Positions 33,035 through 45,205 are shown, numbered from the stretch's first letter. The stretch is 64,000 nt of DNA from Anaerolineae bacterium (GCA_023382535.1 JAHDWA010000028.1:46880-110879); one strand, 5' to 3'. The notes: generated from the letters alone by a model not told the origin. Numbers and translations: made by a program.

Positions 33035-34849
33035 TTAGGGAGTCAACGACCAAACATGGGGCAGCAAAATGATAATGAGGAGAGTGAGCAGCACGGTCAA
33101 CGGCAGGCCAACCTTGAAGTAATCTTGAAAACGGTAGCCCCCCGGCCCCATCACCAGAATGTTGACCGGGTGTCCCAGCGGAGTCAAAAAGGCCATAGAC
33201 GTGGCCAGAGCGACGCCCATGGCCAGGGAGTGGGGATCAACCCCGATATTCTGCGCGGTTTCGATAGCGATGGGGGCCATGACCGTGGCTACGGCGGCGC
33301 CGTTCATGGTCTGAGTCAGCAGGGTAGCCAGGATAAACAACCCGGCCAGCAGCGCCAGCGGCCCGGCCGGTCCCAGGAACGTGATGAGCCAGTTTGCCAG
33401 CAGCGCGGCGGCCCCGGTTTTGGTAATGGCAATACCCATCGGCAGCATGCCGGCAATCAGAAAAATACTCTTCCACTCAATGGACTGGTAAGCGTGGTCC
33501 ATGGTCAGCACCCTGGCCAGCACCATGGCCAGCGCCCCGCCAAGCATCACTTCAGCCACTAAGGCCGAGTTTACGGCCGCCAGGGCCAACGTCACGATCA
33601 TGATCGCCAGGGCCAGGCGGCCCTTACCCGGCACAAGTTTGGATTCTTCCTGCTCATTGCTCAGCACGATAAGATCCGGTTCGGCCTGGAGCACGCGCAA
33701 GCGCTCGCGCGGCCCTTGCAGGAGGAGCGCATCCCCAAACTGAAGGGGGAGATCGGGCAGCTCGGTGCGAATTTGCTGTCCGGCCCGCCAGATAGCCAGC
33801 ACGGTCATGCCATACTTTTCCCGAAAGTGCGCCTGCCGGAGAGTCTGCCCAATCAGCCCGGCGCGGGGCGCCAGCACCGCTTCGGCGACGACAATGGCCG
33901 GCGACTCCAAATCTTGTTCACGCCAGTCACGAGACGGCAGAACTTCAAAGTAAGGTTCGACATCATGCTGGCGTAACTCCTCCAAATTTCCGGCAAAAAG
34001 GATAATATCACCCTCTTGCACGGTCTTATCCGGGGCCGGAGAAAGGGTAAGCTGCCCATTACGCTCTATGGCCACCGCGGTCAGATTGTAGCGTTCCCGA
34101 AAGGCGCTCTGAGCCAGCGTTTTGCCGTTGAAGGCCGAGCCAAGCGGCACCCGGATGCGAAATAAATGCTCCCCCAGGCGGTACACGCCTACCAGATCTT
34201 CTTCGGCCTGACGAGCCGCTTCCAGATACTCGGCGGGCCAGTGAGCCGGCAGAAGGCGCCGGCCAATCAGGGCCATATAAGCCACTCCAACGACAATAAT
34301 CGGCAGGCCCAGGGGCGCGAAATCCAGCAGGCCATAGCCGGCCTCGCCTTCGTCGCGCAGCAGGGTGCTGACGACGATATTGGTCGTGGTCAGCAAGGTA
34401 GCCATGCCGCCCAGGATGGTGGCAAAGGCCAGCGGCATCAAAATCCGGGCCGGATTCACCCCGGCCTTACGCCCTGCCCCGGCCACGGCCGGTAACAGCA
34501 CTGAGGCAGCGGCGATATTATTCATAAACAAAGAGAGAAACGCCCCCGCCAGCATCACGACCACAACCAGCCAGCTTTCCCGTGTTCCGGCGACCCGCAG
34601 CAGCAGGTGGCCGACCTGCTCGGTCACCCCGGTCCGCTGCAGACCTTCGGCCAGGATAAAGATAGCCAGGATAGTAATAACGGCCGAACGGCTGAAACCG
34701 GAGAAGGCTTCCTGGGGCGAGAGAATGCCGGTCAAGCCCAGGGCAATGACGGTCAACAGGGCGACCAGGTCGGCCCGCAGCCGGTCACTCAGGAATAAGA
34801 CAATGGATAGAAAGAGAATGGCAAATGTAAGCAGTAATTGGATATTCAC
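33035..34849 (-). CDS. SLC13/DASS-family transporter with two RCK_C domains
   Basis: 604 aa. Two blocks of membrane helices (about 1-205 and 400-604) flank a cytosolic region with two TrkA-C/RCK_C domains (EHLFRIRVPLGSAFNGKTL, VQEGDIILFAGNLEEL, and AVLAPRAGLIGQTLRQAHFR...LQFGDALLLQGP). Conserved transport motifs include SLFMNNIAAASVLLP and TTTNIVVSTLL in the first half and TQTMNGAAVATVMAPIA with TPLGHPVNILVMGPGG in the second, the SNT-like sites of the dicarboxylate/sulfate Na+ symporters. Close relatives move sulfate or dicarboxylates; the substrate is not deducible. RCK_C domains suggest gating by a small ligand. Confidence 0.9.
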   Translation of the reverse strand: MNIQLLLTFAILFLSIVLFLSDRLRADLVALLTVIALGLTGILSPQEAFSGFSRSAVITILAIFILAEGLQRTGVTEQVGHLLLRVAGTRESWLVVVVMLAGAFLSLFMNNIAAASVLLPAVAGAGRKAGVNPARILMPLAFATILGGMATLLTTTNIVVSTLLRDEGEAGYGLLDFAPLGLPIIVVGVAYMALIGRRLLPAHWPAEYLEAARQAEEDLVGVYRLGEHLFRIRVPLGSAFNGKTLAQSAFRERYNLTAVAIERNGQLTLSPAPDKTVQEGDIILFAGNLEELRQHDVEPYFEVLPSRDWREQDLESPAIVVAEAVLAPRAGLIGQTLRQAHFREKYGMTVLAIWRAGQQIRTELPDLPLQFGDALLLQGPRERLRVLQAEPDLIVLSNEQEESKLVPGKGRLALAIMIVTLALAAVNSALVAEVMLGGALAMVLARVLTMDHAYQSIEWKSIFLIAGMLPMGIAITKTGAAALLANWLITFLGPAGPLALLAGLFILATLLTQTMNGAAVATVMAPIAIETAQNIGVDPHSLAMGVALATSMAFLTPLGHPVNILVMGPGGYRFQDYFKVGLPLTVLLTLLIIILLPHVWSLTP

Positions 34850-35053
34850 TGTCTAGATACAGCACCACTTTATCGGGCCAGCTCATTTCCTAACCCGGTC
34901 CTTCGACTTCACTGAATGAAGGCCCGCTGCGGGCAGGACAGGGTTAGGGTAGAGATGGCGGATTTTTAGAATCAAGGCGATATTGCGAAACATTCCCCGA
35001 CGTGTATTATTATGCCAGCCTGTATTTCTGTCGAATCGTTAAGGGTAGACTTA

Positions 35054-35078
35054 TAGGACAAGTTGACAACCTGTCCTA
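35054..35078. repeat. GGACAA-family palindrome upstream of ettA
   Basis: TAGGACA (35054-35060) and TGTCCTA (35072-35078) with an inner GTT/AAC pair set. Related to the hairpins at 27493-27539. Further upstream, 34898-34935 has CCTTC/GAAGG and GCCCGC/GCGGGC palindromes. Confidence 0.6.
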
Positions 35079-35146
35079 CGTTACCAGAGATTTGTACCGG
35101 CGGCGGTCATAGGGTAAACTCTTAGGTTTGAAAGAGGAGAAAGTGT

Positions 35147-36826
<1,680 letters not shown>

Positions 36827-36827
36827 A

Positions 36828-37190
36828 TTATCCGGTCAAAAAGTGGTCCAGCTTTTCAAACAATAAGCTGTCATTCAACGGCTTGGTTAAATAGTCGTCG
36901 CAGCCTGCGGCCAAAGCTCTTTCCAGGTCGCCGCTCATGGCATGGGCGGTTAAAGCGATAACCGGAATATGGGTCAGGGCCGGATTGGCTTTGATCTGCC
37001 GCGTGGCTTCGTAACCATCCAACACCGGCAGAGATATATCCATCAGAATGAGGTCAGGCTGTTCCTGTTCGGCCAGAGCCACCCCCTGGGCGCCATCTTC
37101 GGCGGCCACTAACTCGTACTCATCTTCCAGGAGTTGGGTCAACAGATCAAGGTTTAACTCAACATCTTCGACAATCAGAATTTTCTTCAT
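36828..37190 (-). CDS. stand-alone response-regulator receiver protein
   Basis: 120 aa, one receiver domain and nothing else. Acidic pocket ILIVEDVE, phosphorylated Asp in LILMDISLPVLDGYEATRQI, switch residue T in VIALTAHAMSGD, and Lys in DYLTKPLN. Such single-domain (CheY/DivK-like) proteins relay phosphate between histidine kinases and partners. It starts 15 bases after the FGGY kinase stop on the same strand and could be read with the sugar operon; no kinase gene is nearby. EttA converges on it. Confidence 0.93.
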   Translation of the reverse strand: MKKILIVEDVELNLDLLTQLLEDEYELVAAEDGAQGVALAEQEQPDLILMDISLPVLDGYEATRQIKANPALTHIPVIALTAHAMSGDLERALAAGCDDYLTKPLNDSLLFEKLDHFLTG

Positions 37191-37205
37191 TAGATAATCT
37201 TAAAA

Positions 37206-38735
37206 TTAAATCTGATGAATTGTATGGTGGAGGGGACGCAGAGTCAAGTAGAGATGCCGGTAGACCTGGCGGAAGCAGGTATCGTACAGGGCCGCTTCTT
37301 CGGCAACCGGCTCGACCACAGTATGTTCCTGACAGAGCTGCTGCAAGGCCGAGGGCAGATCCGGGTATATCCCTGCGCCCAGCCCGCCCAGGACAGCCGC
37401 GCCCAGGCTCGTGGCCTCAGCAACGGTGGCGACGGTGATCGGCCGGTTGAGCACGGCCGCCTTGATCCGCATTAGCAGACGATTACGGGTGCTGCCGCCA
37501 ATAGCATAAATGCGGTTCGGGGCCACTACCCCCGGATAAGCCAACAAGGGTTCCAGGCCACAGCGACAATCGTAGGCCAGCCCTTCCAACACCGCCCGAA
37601 AGAGCACCGCCCGTTTGGCGTCGGTACTGAGGCCGATAAACGCGCCCCGGCCCCGGGGGTCATAGTGGGGTGTATTGGCCAGGCGTAAGTGAGGCAAAAA
37701 GTAAACCCCCCGGCTGCCCGGCGGAACTGACTCCGCCTCGGCAATGAGCGCGGCATAATCCAGATCACGCCCCACAATGTCCCTGAACCATTCGATACTG
37801 GCCCCTGAGGTAAATCCCATTGTAGTGACATAATAATAACCGGCAACCGCATGCACCCCCTGAGCATAACCCTGGCGACCTGCCGCCGGGTCAGCAATCG
37901 GTTGACTGAGCGGGATAAAGACCGGTTCGGATGTGCCCATCGAGTCCATAATGTCGCCCGGTTGAATCACCCCAATGGCCAAGGCCCCGCAAATGTGATC
38001 GTGGCCTCCGGCAGCAACCTGGGCGCTGACCGGCAGGCCGGTCAAGGCTGCCGCTTCCGGTGTGACCGGTCCCAGCCGGGTTCCGCTGTGACAGAGGGGA
38101 GCAAACAACCGGGGTGAAACACCCACTTCGTGCAGCAGGGCAGTATCCCATTCTAAAGTGCGCAAGTTCAAAGCCATGATCCGGCAGGCCAGCGAATAAT
38201 CGGTCGCCTGGACGCCGCTCAGACGGTAAGCAATATAATCGGCCACGTTGAGCCAGCGGACGGTCCGCTTGAAAGCGTCAGGCTCGTTCTCTTTGAACCA
38301 GAGCAGCTTGCACAAGCCAAAGATGGGCTGCAGGGGCATGCCGAAGAGCTGATACAGGTAATCCTGGCCAAAGGTCCGCTCCAGCCACTCAACCTGGGGC
38401 TGGGTGCGGCGGTCGAACCAGGCAATGGCGTGGTAAGTCGGCTGGTTATGCCGATCAAGCGGAATGGCTGTTTCGGCCAGACTGCTAACAGCCAAGCCGG
38501 CAATCCGGCCGGGATCGTCCAGTTGACAGGTCGCCTGGCGTAAAGCCGCCACTGTACCCTGCCACAACTCTTCCGCCTGAAAATAGGCCCAGCCCGGCTG
38601 AGGGTAATAAATTGGCGTGGGGACACTAGCCTGAGCCACCGGCTGCCCGGCGAGATCAAAAATAACGGCCTTGATATTGGTTGTCCCAACATCTATGCCA
38701 GCCAGCAAGGGCGCAGTGGGTTGGCTATTCACCAT
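37206..38735 (-). CDS. FGGY-family carbohydrate kinase, copy A
   Basis: 509 aa. N-terminal ATPase fold GIDVGTTNIKAVIFDLAGQP, substrate-side stretch AWFDRRTQPQVEWLER, central YRLSGVQATDYSLACRI, GGHDHICGAL, and the C-terminal FGGY signature region GRGAFIGLSTDAKRAVLFRA with AIGGSTRNRLLMRIKAAVLN. The family phosphorylates xylulose, gluconate, erythritol, AI-2 and other sugars; specificity is not readable. It matches its upstream neighbour (38763) over the full length, including the end SLRPLHHTIHQI, so the pair arose by tandem duplication. 27 bases separate them. Copy A lies farther from the transporter genes. Confidence 0.92.
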   Translation of the reverse strand: MVNSQPTAPLLAGIDVGTTNIKAVIFDLAGQPVAQASVPTPIYYPQPGWAYFQAEELWQGTVAALRQATCQLDDPGRIAGLAVSSLAETAIPLDRHNQPTYHAIAWFDRRTQPQVEWLERTFGQDYLYQLFGMPLQPIFGLCKLLWFKENEPDAFKRTVRWLNVADYIAYRLSGVQATDYSLACRIMALNLRTLEWDTALLHEVGVSPRLFAPLCHSGTRLGPVTPEAAALTGLPVSAQVAAGGHDHICGALAIGVIQPGDIMDSMGTSEPVFIPLSQPIADPAAGRQGYAQGVHAVAGYYYVTTMGFTSGASIEWFRDIVGRDLDYAALIAEAESVPPGSRGVYFLPHLRLANTPHYDPRGRGAFIGLSTDAKRAVLFRAVLEGLAYDCRCGLEPLLAYPGVVAPNRIYAIGGSTRNRLLMRIKAAVLNRPITVATVAEATSLGAAVLGGLGAGIYPDLPSALQQLCQEHTVVEPVAEEAALYDTCFRQVYRHLYLTLRPLHHTIHQI

Positions 38736-38762
38736 TCACAATTTCCCCAGCACGGCCGGTTA

Positions 38763-40292
38763 TCAATTTTGGAGCTGGTAAATGGTGTGATGAAGAGAAC
38801 GCAGCGAAAGGTAGAGCTGCTGGTAAACCTGGCGGAAGCAAGCCTCATATAGGGCGACCTGATCCGCCGCCGGTTCGACCACCACTTCGTTGCGCCGGAG
38901 TTGGGCCAACGCTGAAGGAACATCGGCATAAACGCCCGCGCCCAGCCCGCTGAGGATAGCCGCGCCCAGGCTGGTCGACTCGGCGACGGTGGCCACCGTC
39001 ACCGGCTGGTTAAAGATCGTCGCCTTGAGGCGCATCAAAAGCGGGTTGCGGGTGTTACCGCCAATCGCAATAATCTGGTGCAGCGCGGCCATGCCGGGAA
39101 ACGTTTGCAGCGACTCCAGGATGTGGCGCGACTCGTAAGACAGACCTTCCAAAATGGCCCGGAAGAGGGCGCCGCGCTTAACATCGGTACTCAGGCCGAT
39201 AAACGCACCGCGCCCCCTGGGATCGTCATAGGGAGGGTTAGCAAAACGCAAATGGGGTAAGAAAAAGACACCCAGGCTGCCGGGCGGCGTTTGCTCCGCC
39301 TCGGCAATGAGAGTGGCATAATCCAACTCTTTGCCCAAAACCTGGCGCAGCCACTCAACACTGGCCCCCGTGGCATAGGCGGCTCCGAACACATAGTAAT
39401 GATTGGCCACTACGTGCGCGCCCTGGGTATAACCTTGACGGCCCATTTCCGGGTCGGTCAGCGGTTGGCTCAGGGAGACAAAGATCGTTTCGCCCGTACC
39501 GATAGAATTGAGCATGACCCCGGGTTTAGTGACACCAACGGCGAGCGCCCCGCAGACATGATCATGCCCCCCGCTGGCAACCTGGGTCGTGGCCGGCAGG
39601 CCGGTGACCGTCGCAGCTTCCGCAGTGATTGGTCCTAGATGAGTCCCGCTGGGGCAAAGCGGCCCCAAAATTTGGGAGGGAATACCGACTTCGTGCAGCA
39701 GGCCGGTGGCCCATTCCAGGCGGCGCAAATCGAGCGCCAGGGTGCGCGAGGCGAGCGAGTAGTCGGTGGCCTGGATGCCGGAGAGGCGATAGGCGATATA
39801 ATCGGCCATATTGAGCCAGCGGACAGTCCGGGCAAAGGCGTCGGGCTGATTCTCCTTAAACCAGAGCAGCTTAGCCAGCCCAAAAATTGGCTGTAAGGAG
39901 AGGCCGGAAATATCAAACAGGCGGTCTTTGCCGATGGTCCGGTCCAGCCAATCCACTTGCGGCTGGGTCCGCTGATCGAACCAGGCAATCACATCAAAGG
40001 TTGGCTGGCCGTGAGCGTCTAAAGGGGCAGCCGCCTCGCCCATACTGGCTACGGCAATACTGGCAATGCGCTGAGGATCATCCAATTGGGCCGTAGCCTG
40101 GCGGAGCACTTTAACCGTACACTGCCACAATTCCTCTGCTTTATAGTAGGCCCAGGTTGGCTGAGGATAATAGGTCGGCGTGGGCACGCTGGCTTCGGCC
40201 ACCGACTGCCCAGAAACATCAAAAATAACGGCCTTGATATTGGTGGTGCCAACGTCGAGACCAGCCAGGAGCGGGTCACTAGAAACTGTCAT
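38763..40292 (-). CDS. FGGY-family carbohydrate kinase, copy B
   Basis: 509 aa, the same length as copy A and collinear with it: GLDVGTTNIKAVIFDVSGQS, AWFDQRTQPQVDWLDR, GGHDHVCGALAVG, AIGGNTRNPLLMRLKATIFN. Differences lie mainly in the middle, for example GFTSGASIEWFRDI in A against AYATGASVEWLRQV here, and MDSMGTSEPVFI against LNSIGTGETIFV. The copies may therefore have diverged in substrate. It follows the inner-membrane permease genes and precedes copy A. A structured spacer (40331-40423) separates it from the permease gene. Phosphorylates the imported sugar, by inference. Confidence 0.92.
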   Translation of the reverse strand: MTVSSDPLLAGLDVGTTNIKAVIFDVSGQSVAEASVPTPTYYPQPTWAYYKAEELWQCTVKVLRQATAQLDDPQRIASIAVASMGEAAAPLDAHGQPTFDVIAWFDQRTQPQVDWLDRTIGKDRLFDISGLSLQPIFGLAKLLWFKENQPDAFARTVRWLNMADYIAYRLSGIQATDYSLASRTLALDLRRLEWATGLLHEVGIPSQILGPLCPSGTHLGPITAEAATVTGLPATTQVASGGHDHVCGALAVGVTKPGVMLNSIGTGETIFVSLSQPLTDPEMGRQGYTQGAHVVANHYYVFGAAYATGASVEWLRQVLGKELDYATLIAEAEQTPPGSLGVFFLPHLRFANPPYDDPRGRGAFIGLSTDVKRGALFRAILEGLSYESRHILESLQTFPGMAALHQIIAIGGNTRNPLLMRLKATIFNQPVTVATVAESTSLGAAILSGLGAGVYADVPSALAQLRRNEVVVEPAADQVALYEACFRQVYQQLYLSLRSLHHTIYQLQN

Positions 40293-40330
40293 AATTTCTA
40301 CTCTGCACTCACTTGTTCATAAAAATTTAA

Positions 40331-40423
40331 GCCGGGATGAGGAGATTGGGGAATTCTTAACAGAATCTTTTATCCCCTAACACCTGCACTTGCGTGCAGG
40401 CGCAAATGTCCCCCAATCCCGGC
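40331..40423. repeat. nested stem-loop between permease and kinase genes
   Basis: Outer arms GCCGGGAT (40331-40338) and ATCCCGGC (40416-40423); inner hairpin CCTGCAC-TTGC-GTGCAGG (40383-40400). Within the 168-base gap; could mark an RNA processing site that sets kinase levels apart from transporter levels. Confidence 0.6.
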
Positions 40424-40460
40424 GAAAAGATGCGGTTCTATTCAAAATTGCAGGGAAAGT

Positions 40461-41306
40461 CTACCCCTTTACCGCGCCCAGGGTCAAGCCGCGCACGATG
40501 TAACGCTGAGCCAGCAGGGCCAGAATGGTCGGCGGGAGCATGGTCAGCAAGCTGCGCACGCCGACGTAGTGAAATTGTACACCCCGCGTGTGTTCAGCCC
40601 CGGCAATAATGACCGGCATAGGCATGGCCGATTTACTGGTCAGCGACAAGCCGAACAAAAACTCGTTCCAGCTGAAGGCCAGGCACAGAATCCAGGCGGC
40701 GACCAGTCCGGGCGCAACCAGGGGCAGCGCCACCTGGAGAAAGGCTTGAATGCGGGAAGCTCCGTCTACACGAGCGGCTTCCTCTAATTCCGAAGGTAAT
40801 TCGCGGAACATCTGGCTCAGGATAATCACTGGCAGGGGCAGCGTGAAGGTGGCATTCAACAAAATCAAACCCAAGACCGTATCCAGCAGATTAACCTGGC
40901 GCATGAGTAAGAAGAAGGGAATGACAAACAAAACCGGCGGCATAATCCGCTGGGAGAGAAACCAGGTGGTAAAAAAGCCATTATTAGGCCGGGTGAAACG
41001 GAAACGGGCCAGAGCGTAAGCGGCGAGTGTACCCAAAAGGGTAGACAGGGTAGCCGCGCCGACGGCGATCATGGTACTGTTGAGGAGGGCACGCCGGGTT
41101 TCAGGAATGGCTAACTCGGAGGTCCAATGTTTCCAAGTAGGCGTAAATTGCAGGACAGGGATCCAGGTGGGACGAAACGTTTCGGCCTGCTCTTTAATAG
41201 AGTTGATAAAAGCCCAGTAGAAGGGAAATATCACCCAAAACAGAGCGACAACAACGATAATGCCATAAATAATCTTGCCGGGCAGGCTAATCTGTCTACG
41301 TGTCAT
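40461..41306 (-). CDS. carbohydrate ABC transporter permease, MalG-type
   Basis: 281 aa with six predicted membrane helices, starting at IIYGIIVVVALFWVIFPFYW. The EAA loop that docks the ATPase is LEEAARVDGASRIQAFLQVALPL. The end (LLAQRYIVRGLTLGAVKG) is the usual MalG-type finish. Partner of the 41312 permease, 5 bases upstream in the operon. No ATPase gene is in the operon, as in many CUT1 systems that share one MsmX/UgpC-type ATPase encoded elsewhere. Confidence 0.95.
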   Translation of the reverse strand: MTRRQISLPGKIIYGIIVVVALFWVIFPFYWAFINSIKEQAETFRPTWIPVLQFTPTWKHWTSELAIPETRRALLNSTMIAVGAATLSTLLGTLAAYALARFRFTRPNNGFFTTWFLSQRIMPPVLFVIPFFLLMRQVNLLDTVLGLILLNATFTLPLPVIILSQMFRELPSELEEAARVDGASRIQAFLQVALPLVAPGLVAAWILCLAFSWNEFLFGLSLTSKSAMPMPVIIAGAEHTRGVQFHYVGVRSLLTMLPPTILALLAQRYIVRGLTLGAVKG

Positions 41307-41311
41307 AAATT

Positions 41312-42250
41312 CTACCTCGACACCTCATACAAATCGCGAATACGACCAAACAACAGGGAAATGATAATACTAACAATAACCAGGAGTAGAAAACCCTGAA
41401 CCGCTGCATAGCCATGATCGAAAAAGCGGAGAGCCGTGCGGTAGGTAAAGAGGCTGTAAACCTCGGTGGCCCGGCCAGGACCGCCCAGAGTTAAACTGGC
41501 CGGAATATCAAACACCTTGAAGGCTTCAACGAGGCGGAGCAACAAAATAAGCCAGAGGATGGGCGCCATCAGAGGGAGGGTAATGTGACGAAAGAGTTGA
41601 AAACCGGAGCTGCCATCTACTCTGGCCGCCTCGTAGACATCTTCAGGCAAACCCTGTAGCCCGGCCAGCGCGACCAGAAACACAAAGGGCGTCCACTGCC
41701 AGATGTCAATAAGCATCACGGCGATGGGTGCCCAAGTGGGGTTTGACAGCCAGGGCGGAGGAGGTGCGCCCAGGGCCGTAATCAGTGAATTGATCGGCCC
41801 ATTGGTTTCATAGAACATGGTGATACCCAAGAAGCCTACGGCTACCGGGGTAGCGAACAGGGGCAACGTCATGATGGCCCGCCATACATTTTTGCCATAA
41901 ATCTCGCGGCTAAAGACAAGGGCCAGACCAAAACCCAACAGCATCTCGACGGTAACAGTAATGGCGACAAACCTCAGCGTAATCCACAATGCGCCGTGTA
42001 AATTATCATCCGTAAAAAGACGGCCAAAGTTAGTCAGGCCAACAAACTGATTAATTTTACCATAGCGGAAACTGAAAAAGCTGGTGTAAATAGCATAAAG
42101 CAGGGGAAAGATGGTGAAAACAAGGATCCAGACAACAGCCGGAAGTAAAAAGACATACTTGGTGTTATCTTCACGGTCGCCGCGCCTGATCTCATTACGT
42201 TTCTGATCCGACGTGTTTTGTAATTTTAGCTGGTCGGGTATAGACGCCAC
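41312..42250 (-). CDS. carbohydrate ABC transporter permease, MalF/UgpA-type
   Basis: 312 aa, six membrane helices after a polar N-terminus ([20 protein letters not shown] is the first). EAA loop [23 protein letters not shown]. The periplasmic segment [20 protein letters not shown] is CUT1-like. Forms the channel with the MalG-type partner. It follows the binding-protein gene across a hairpin-bearing gap. Confidence 0.95.
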   Translation of the reverse strand: MASIPDQLKLQNTSDQKRNEIRRGDREDNTKYVFLLPAVVWILVFTIFPLLYAIYTSFFSFRYGKINQFVGLTNFGRLFTDDNLHGALWITLRFVAITVTVEMLLGFGLALVFSREIYGKNVWRAIMTLPLFATPVAVGFLGITMFYETNGPINSLITALGAPPPPWLSNPTWAPIAVMLIDIWQWTPFVFLVALAGLQGLPEDVYEAARVDGSSGFQLFRHITLPLMAPILWLILLLRLVEAFKVFDIPASLTLGGPGRATEVYSLFTYRTALRFFDHGYAAVQGFLLLVIVSIIISLLFGRIRDLYEVSR

Positions 42251-42363
42251 TGTGGAACCCTCCTGCTACTTCATCAATGAGGCAGAGTGACCAGTCTGCC
42301 AGAGTATCAAAGTTTTACTGACAGGCTGGAAAGCCCACCTCACACTCTCAACCTAAAAACAGT

Positions 42364-42403
42364 AACTTACGGAGCGCGGACTAAAGTCTGCACTCCGTAA
42401 GTT
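42364..42403. repeat. hairpin between binding-protein and permease genes
   Basis: AACTTACGGAG (42364-42374) / CTCCGTAAGTT (42393-42403), a perfect 11-bp stem, with inner GGACT/AGTCT. Placed as the malE-malF type hairpins that protect the binding-protein mRNA and keep its level above that of the permeases. Also belongs to the GGAGTGCA-like palindromes of this window. Confidence 0.7.
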
Positions 42404-42431
42404 TAGCACATTGCTAGTGAAACGTAAATTA

Positions 42432-44171
42432 TTAGAAGCCGAGTGAAGCCTTGTACACTTCCAATTGTTGGTCTCGCCCCAGGCGGTCGGTGATCTGTTC
42501 AAAATCAGCCACCGTGGCCTTCAAAGCTTCTTCAGGGGTAGCCTGGCCGGTAGCCGCTTCGGACAGATGAATATCCAAAGCCGTCCAGTATTCAAAGGTG
42601 CCGGGGATGCGCAGGTAAGGGAACTGCTGCGGCGCGCTGAAGTTGTCGAAGTAAGCCTTGGTATAATCCGTGATATCCTTCTCGTCCCAACCGGCGGCCA
42701 GGTACTCGTCAAGACTGGCCGTACCATCGGGCGGCAGGTAGTGGCTGAAGCGGCCCGGGTCGGCGCCGTCCCAACCGCGCGCTGCATAAACCGAGGATTT
42801 CTCTTTGGTCGCCATCAAGGCCAAGAGGTAGTAGGTGGCTTCCGGCGCGTCGGAGAATTTGTTGATAACGCCGGCCCAGGAGCCGCCAGTAGTATTCCCG
42901 ACTATATTAGGCTGGTCGGTCTTGACCCACTCACCCGTAGCAATGTTGTAATATTCGGTGGTGCCGGGGATGGGGGCAGCACCGGTTTTGCCTCTCACCT
43001 GGCTGCCTTCTTGTTGGGCCAGAGCGCCCAAGTCGCCCCAGGTGAAGGTCAGGGCGGCCTGCCCGCGCAGGAAGTAGTCCCAGCTTTCGCCCAGGCTCCA
43101 GCCCATCATCGCTTCAGGGCCGAACTGGATCAAATCTACCAGGCTTTCCATCGCCCGGACGTGACCAGGGCTGTCCATGAGGGGTTTCATCGTTTCGGGA
43201 TCAAACCAGTAGAGTTTGGGGTTGTCCGGCCCAATCACGAACGGGGCCGAATAAGACATAAAGTGGAACATACCCTGGCCGCCGACCTTCAGGTGCATGG
43301 TCAAACCGGAGTCGGGCGTGCCATCGCCGTTCAGGTCTTTGCCGTCGAAATATTCGGCTACATCCCGGAATTGATCCAGGGTTTGGGGGACACCTAAGTC
43401 ATAACCATACTTTTCCTTGAAAGCTGCTTGATGTTCGGCGTCTTCCAGCAGGTCACGGCGATAGTACATCACCTGGCCGTCATGGTCGTTAGCAACCATG
43501 TACTTCTTACCGCCGTACTCCAAGAGGGCGCGGGGACCGGGCTGGACATCTTCAATGTCCCACTTGGGGAAGCGCGGGTCGGTGTAGAAATCATCATATG
43601 GTAAGATAAAGTCACCGGCGACCAAATCGCCCAGCCACCATGCCCCGGCAATTGAGGTGTCATATGCACCGGTTTCAGTGGTTACGTCGGTCATTAATTT
43701 GGGAAAATGTTCGGCCTCAGGAACCTCGACAATTTCGAGGGTAGCGCCGGTAGCGGCTTCAAACTCATCGCGCACTTCGTAGAAGGGGCCGGAGATGGGG
43801 CCTTTCTCGCCGGCGGTATTAACAATAACACTAACCGTTTGACCGGCAAAGGGGCAGTCACTGCCACAGGGTGTAGCGACAACAGGGGGAACTAAATCTC
43901 CTGCTACCACACTTTCGGCGGCCTGACCTTGATTCCCGCCAACGGGTGTAGCCGGGGCTTCTTCAGTAGCGGCTGGAGCCGCTTCTTCCGTGGCGGCCGG
44001 TGCTTCAGTGGCTGCCGCTTCTTCCGTAGCGGCTGGAGCTGCTTCAGTCGGCGCAGCGGCAGGTGCTTCGGTTGGAGCAGCGGCGGGCTGAGCGCCACCA
44101 CCGCAGGCCGCTATCACAAAGGCTACAACAACCAAGGTTATTAAAAGAGTAAACTTTTTACGGAACAACAT
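42432..44171 (-). CDS. sugar ABC transporter substrate-binding lipoprotein
   Basis: 579 aa. Lipoprotein signal: basic start, hydrophobic run and lipobox FVIAAC followed by GGG. A low-complexity Ala/Pro/Thr/Glu tether spans about residues 25-80. The mature part is an extracellular solute-binding protein family 1 fold ([51 protein letters not shown]). It is longer than the usual 420-450 aa, partly because of the tether. Catches the sugar outside the membrane for the 41312/40461 permeases. Second gene of the operon, after the aldolase. Confidence 0.93.
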   Translation of the reverse strand: MLFRKKFTLLITLVVVAFVIAACGGGAQPAAAPTEAPAAAPTEAAPAATEEAAATEAPAATEEAAPAATEEAPATPVGGNQGQAAESVVAGDLVPPVVATPCGSDCPFAGQTVSVIVNTAGEKGPISGPFYEVRDEFEAATGATLEIVEVPEAEHFPKLMTDVTTETGAYDTSIAGAWWLGDLVAGDFILPYDDFYTDPRFPKWDIEDVQPGPRALLEYGGKKYMVANDHDGQVMYYRRDLLEDAEHQAAFKEKYGYDLGVPQTLDQFRDVAEYFDGKDLNGDGTPDSGLTMHLKVGGQGMFHFMSYSAPFVIGPDNPKLYWFDPETMKPLMDSPGHVRAMESLVDLIQFGPEAMMGWSLGESWDYFLRGQAALTFTWGDLGALAQQEGSQVRGKTGAAPIPGTTEYYNIATGEWVKTDQPNIVGNTTGGSWAGVINKFSDAPEATYYLLALMATKEKSSVYAARGWDGADPGRFSHYLPPDGTASLDEYLAAGWDEKDITDYTKAYFDNFSAPQQFPYLRIPGTFEYWTALDIHLSEAATGQATPEEALKATVADFEQITDRLGRDQQLEVYKASLGF

Positions 44172-44358
44172 AGTTTTCTCCTCCGCAATGAGATAATAAA
44201 GGGACCAATAAAAAACTACTCTTTACTTAGCTAAGACCAAGTGAGGCACGCTGTTTTCGATCACCTCCTTTCAGAAAATAAGCCAGTGATATTTTATTTT
44301 GTATCCCATCTCTTTCCAAAGCAGTTTTAGATACAAGTGGGATTTGAAACCAGTTCAT

Positions 44359-45141
44359 TTAACCCTTGAGTTGGCGCACTGCTTCGCCGGCTGTGCCATT
44401 CTCGTGGATAATATGCCGGAGCGCCCCGAGTACAGCCCGGGGTTGTCTACTTTGCCAGACGTAGCGACCAAAGACCACTCCAGCGGCCCCGGCGGCCATA
44501 GCTCCGGCCACCTGTTGTAACATTTCCTGATCGGTATCCACTTTGGGACCGCCGGCAATCAAGACCGGAACCGGGCAGTTAGCCACAACCTGGCGAAAGC
44601 CCTCCGGCGTGCCGGTGTAGTAACTTTTCACAAAATCAGCGCCGTGCTCAAAGCCCAGGCGGGCTGCTGCGGCCATCGCTTCCGGCGATTTAGCATCGGG
44701 GATGCGTGGGCTGGGACAAGGCAGGGCCTCAACCATCAGCGGCAATTTGGCCCGCAGACATTCAACTGATATTTTTGAGACCAGCCGATATGTTTCCAAT
44801 TCAACCGGAATACCGACAAAGGCCATCAAAATGACGCCATCTACGCCGAGAAAAAGGGCGTCTTCAACAGTATGCAATAGGCTCCACTCGGTATAGGCCA
44901 GCCAATCCTGGTTATACAGACTGGGGCCGCCATCTAATCTTAAAATAGTGGGGATACGGCCAATGAGCTTGTCGCGATAGCGCTTAATGACCCCAAAGGT
45001 AGTCATAATTCCATCAGCGCCGCCGGCAATCACATCGTCAATGACTTTGCCCGGATCTTCCAGGCCTTCAATAAAACCGTGGGTGCGGGCGTGATCCATC
45101 GCGACGATGACAGCTTTGTTATCAGGTGCTAGTAAAGACAT
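44359..45141 (-). CDS. class I aldolase, DhnA/LsrF-like
   Basis: 260 aa. A TIM-barrel of the DeoC/DhnA family: [43 protein letters not shown], and the Schiff-base lysine in [20 protein letters not shown]; the phosphate-binding end is [13 protein letters not shown] and [15 protein letters not shown]. Family members cleave or transfer fructose 1,6-bisphosphate, 2-deoxy or AI-2-derived phospho-sugars. As first gene of an operon with an ABC sugar importer and two sugar kinases it most likely splits a ketose phosphate into two three- or two-carbon units. Exact substrate unknown. Confidence 0.85.
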   Translation of the reverse strand: MSLLAPDNKAVIVAMDHARTHGFIEGLEDPGKVIDDVIAGGADGIMTTFGVIKRYRDKLIGRIPTILRLDGGPSLYNQDWLAYTEWSLLHTVEDALFLGVDGVILMAFVGIPVELETYRLVSKISVECLRAKLPLMVEALPCPSPRIPDAKSPEAMAAAARLGFEHGADFVKSYYTGTPEGFRQVVANCPVPVLIAGGPKVDTDQEMLQQVAGAMAAGAAGVVFGRYVWQSRQPRAVLGALRHIIHENGTAGEAVRQLKG

Positions 45142-45205
45142 GGTTGCTCCGTAAGTTATGTTCTGAAAGAGGAGTATCTGAAGAACTATTTATATTAAAA
45201 CTTAG

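Noticed and set aside
42465..43397. 310-codon plus-strand frame inside the binding-protein gene
   Set aside because: Antisense to a lipoprotein with an intact signal and fold.
37206..45141. AI-2 uptake (Lsr) system
   Set aside because: The kinase and aldolase resemble LsrK and LsrF, but the transporter is MalFG-type, there is no LsrB, LsrG or LsrR, and there are two kinases.
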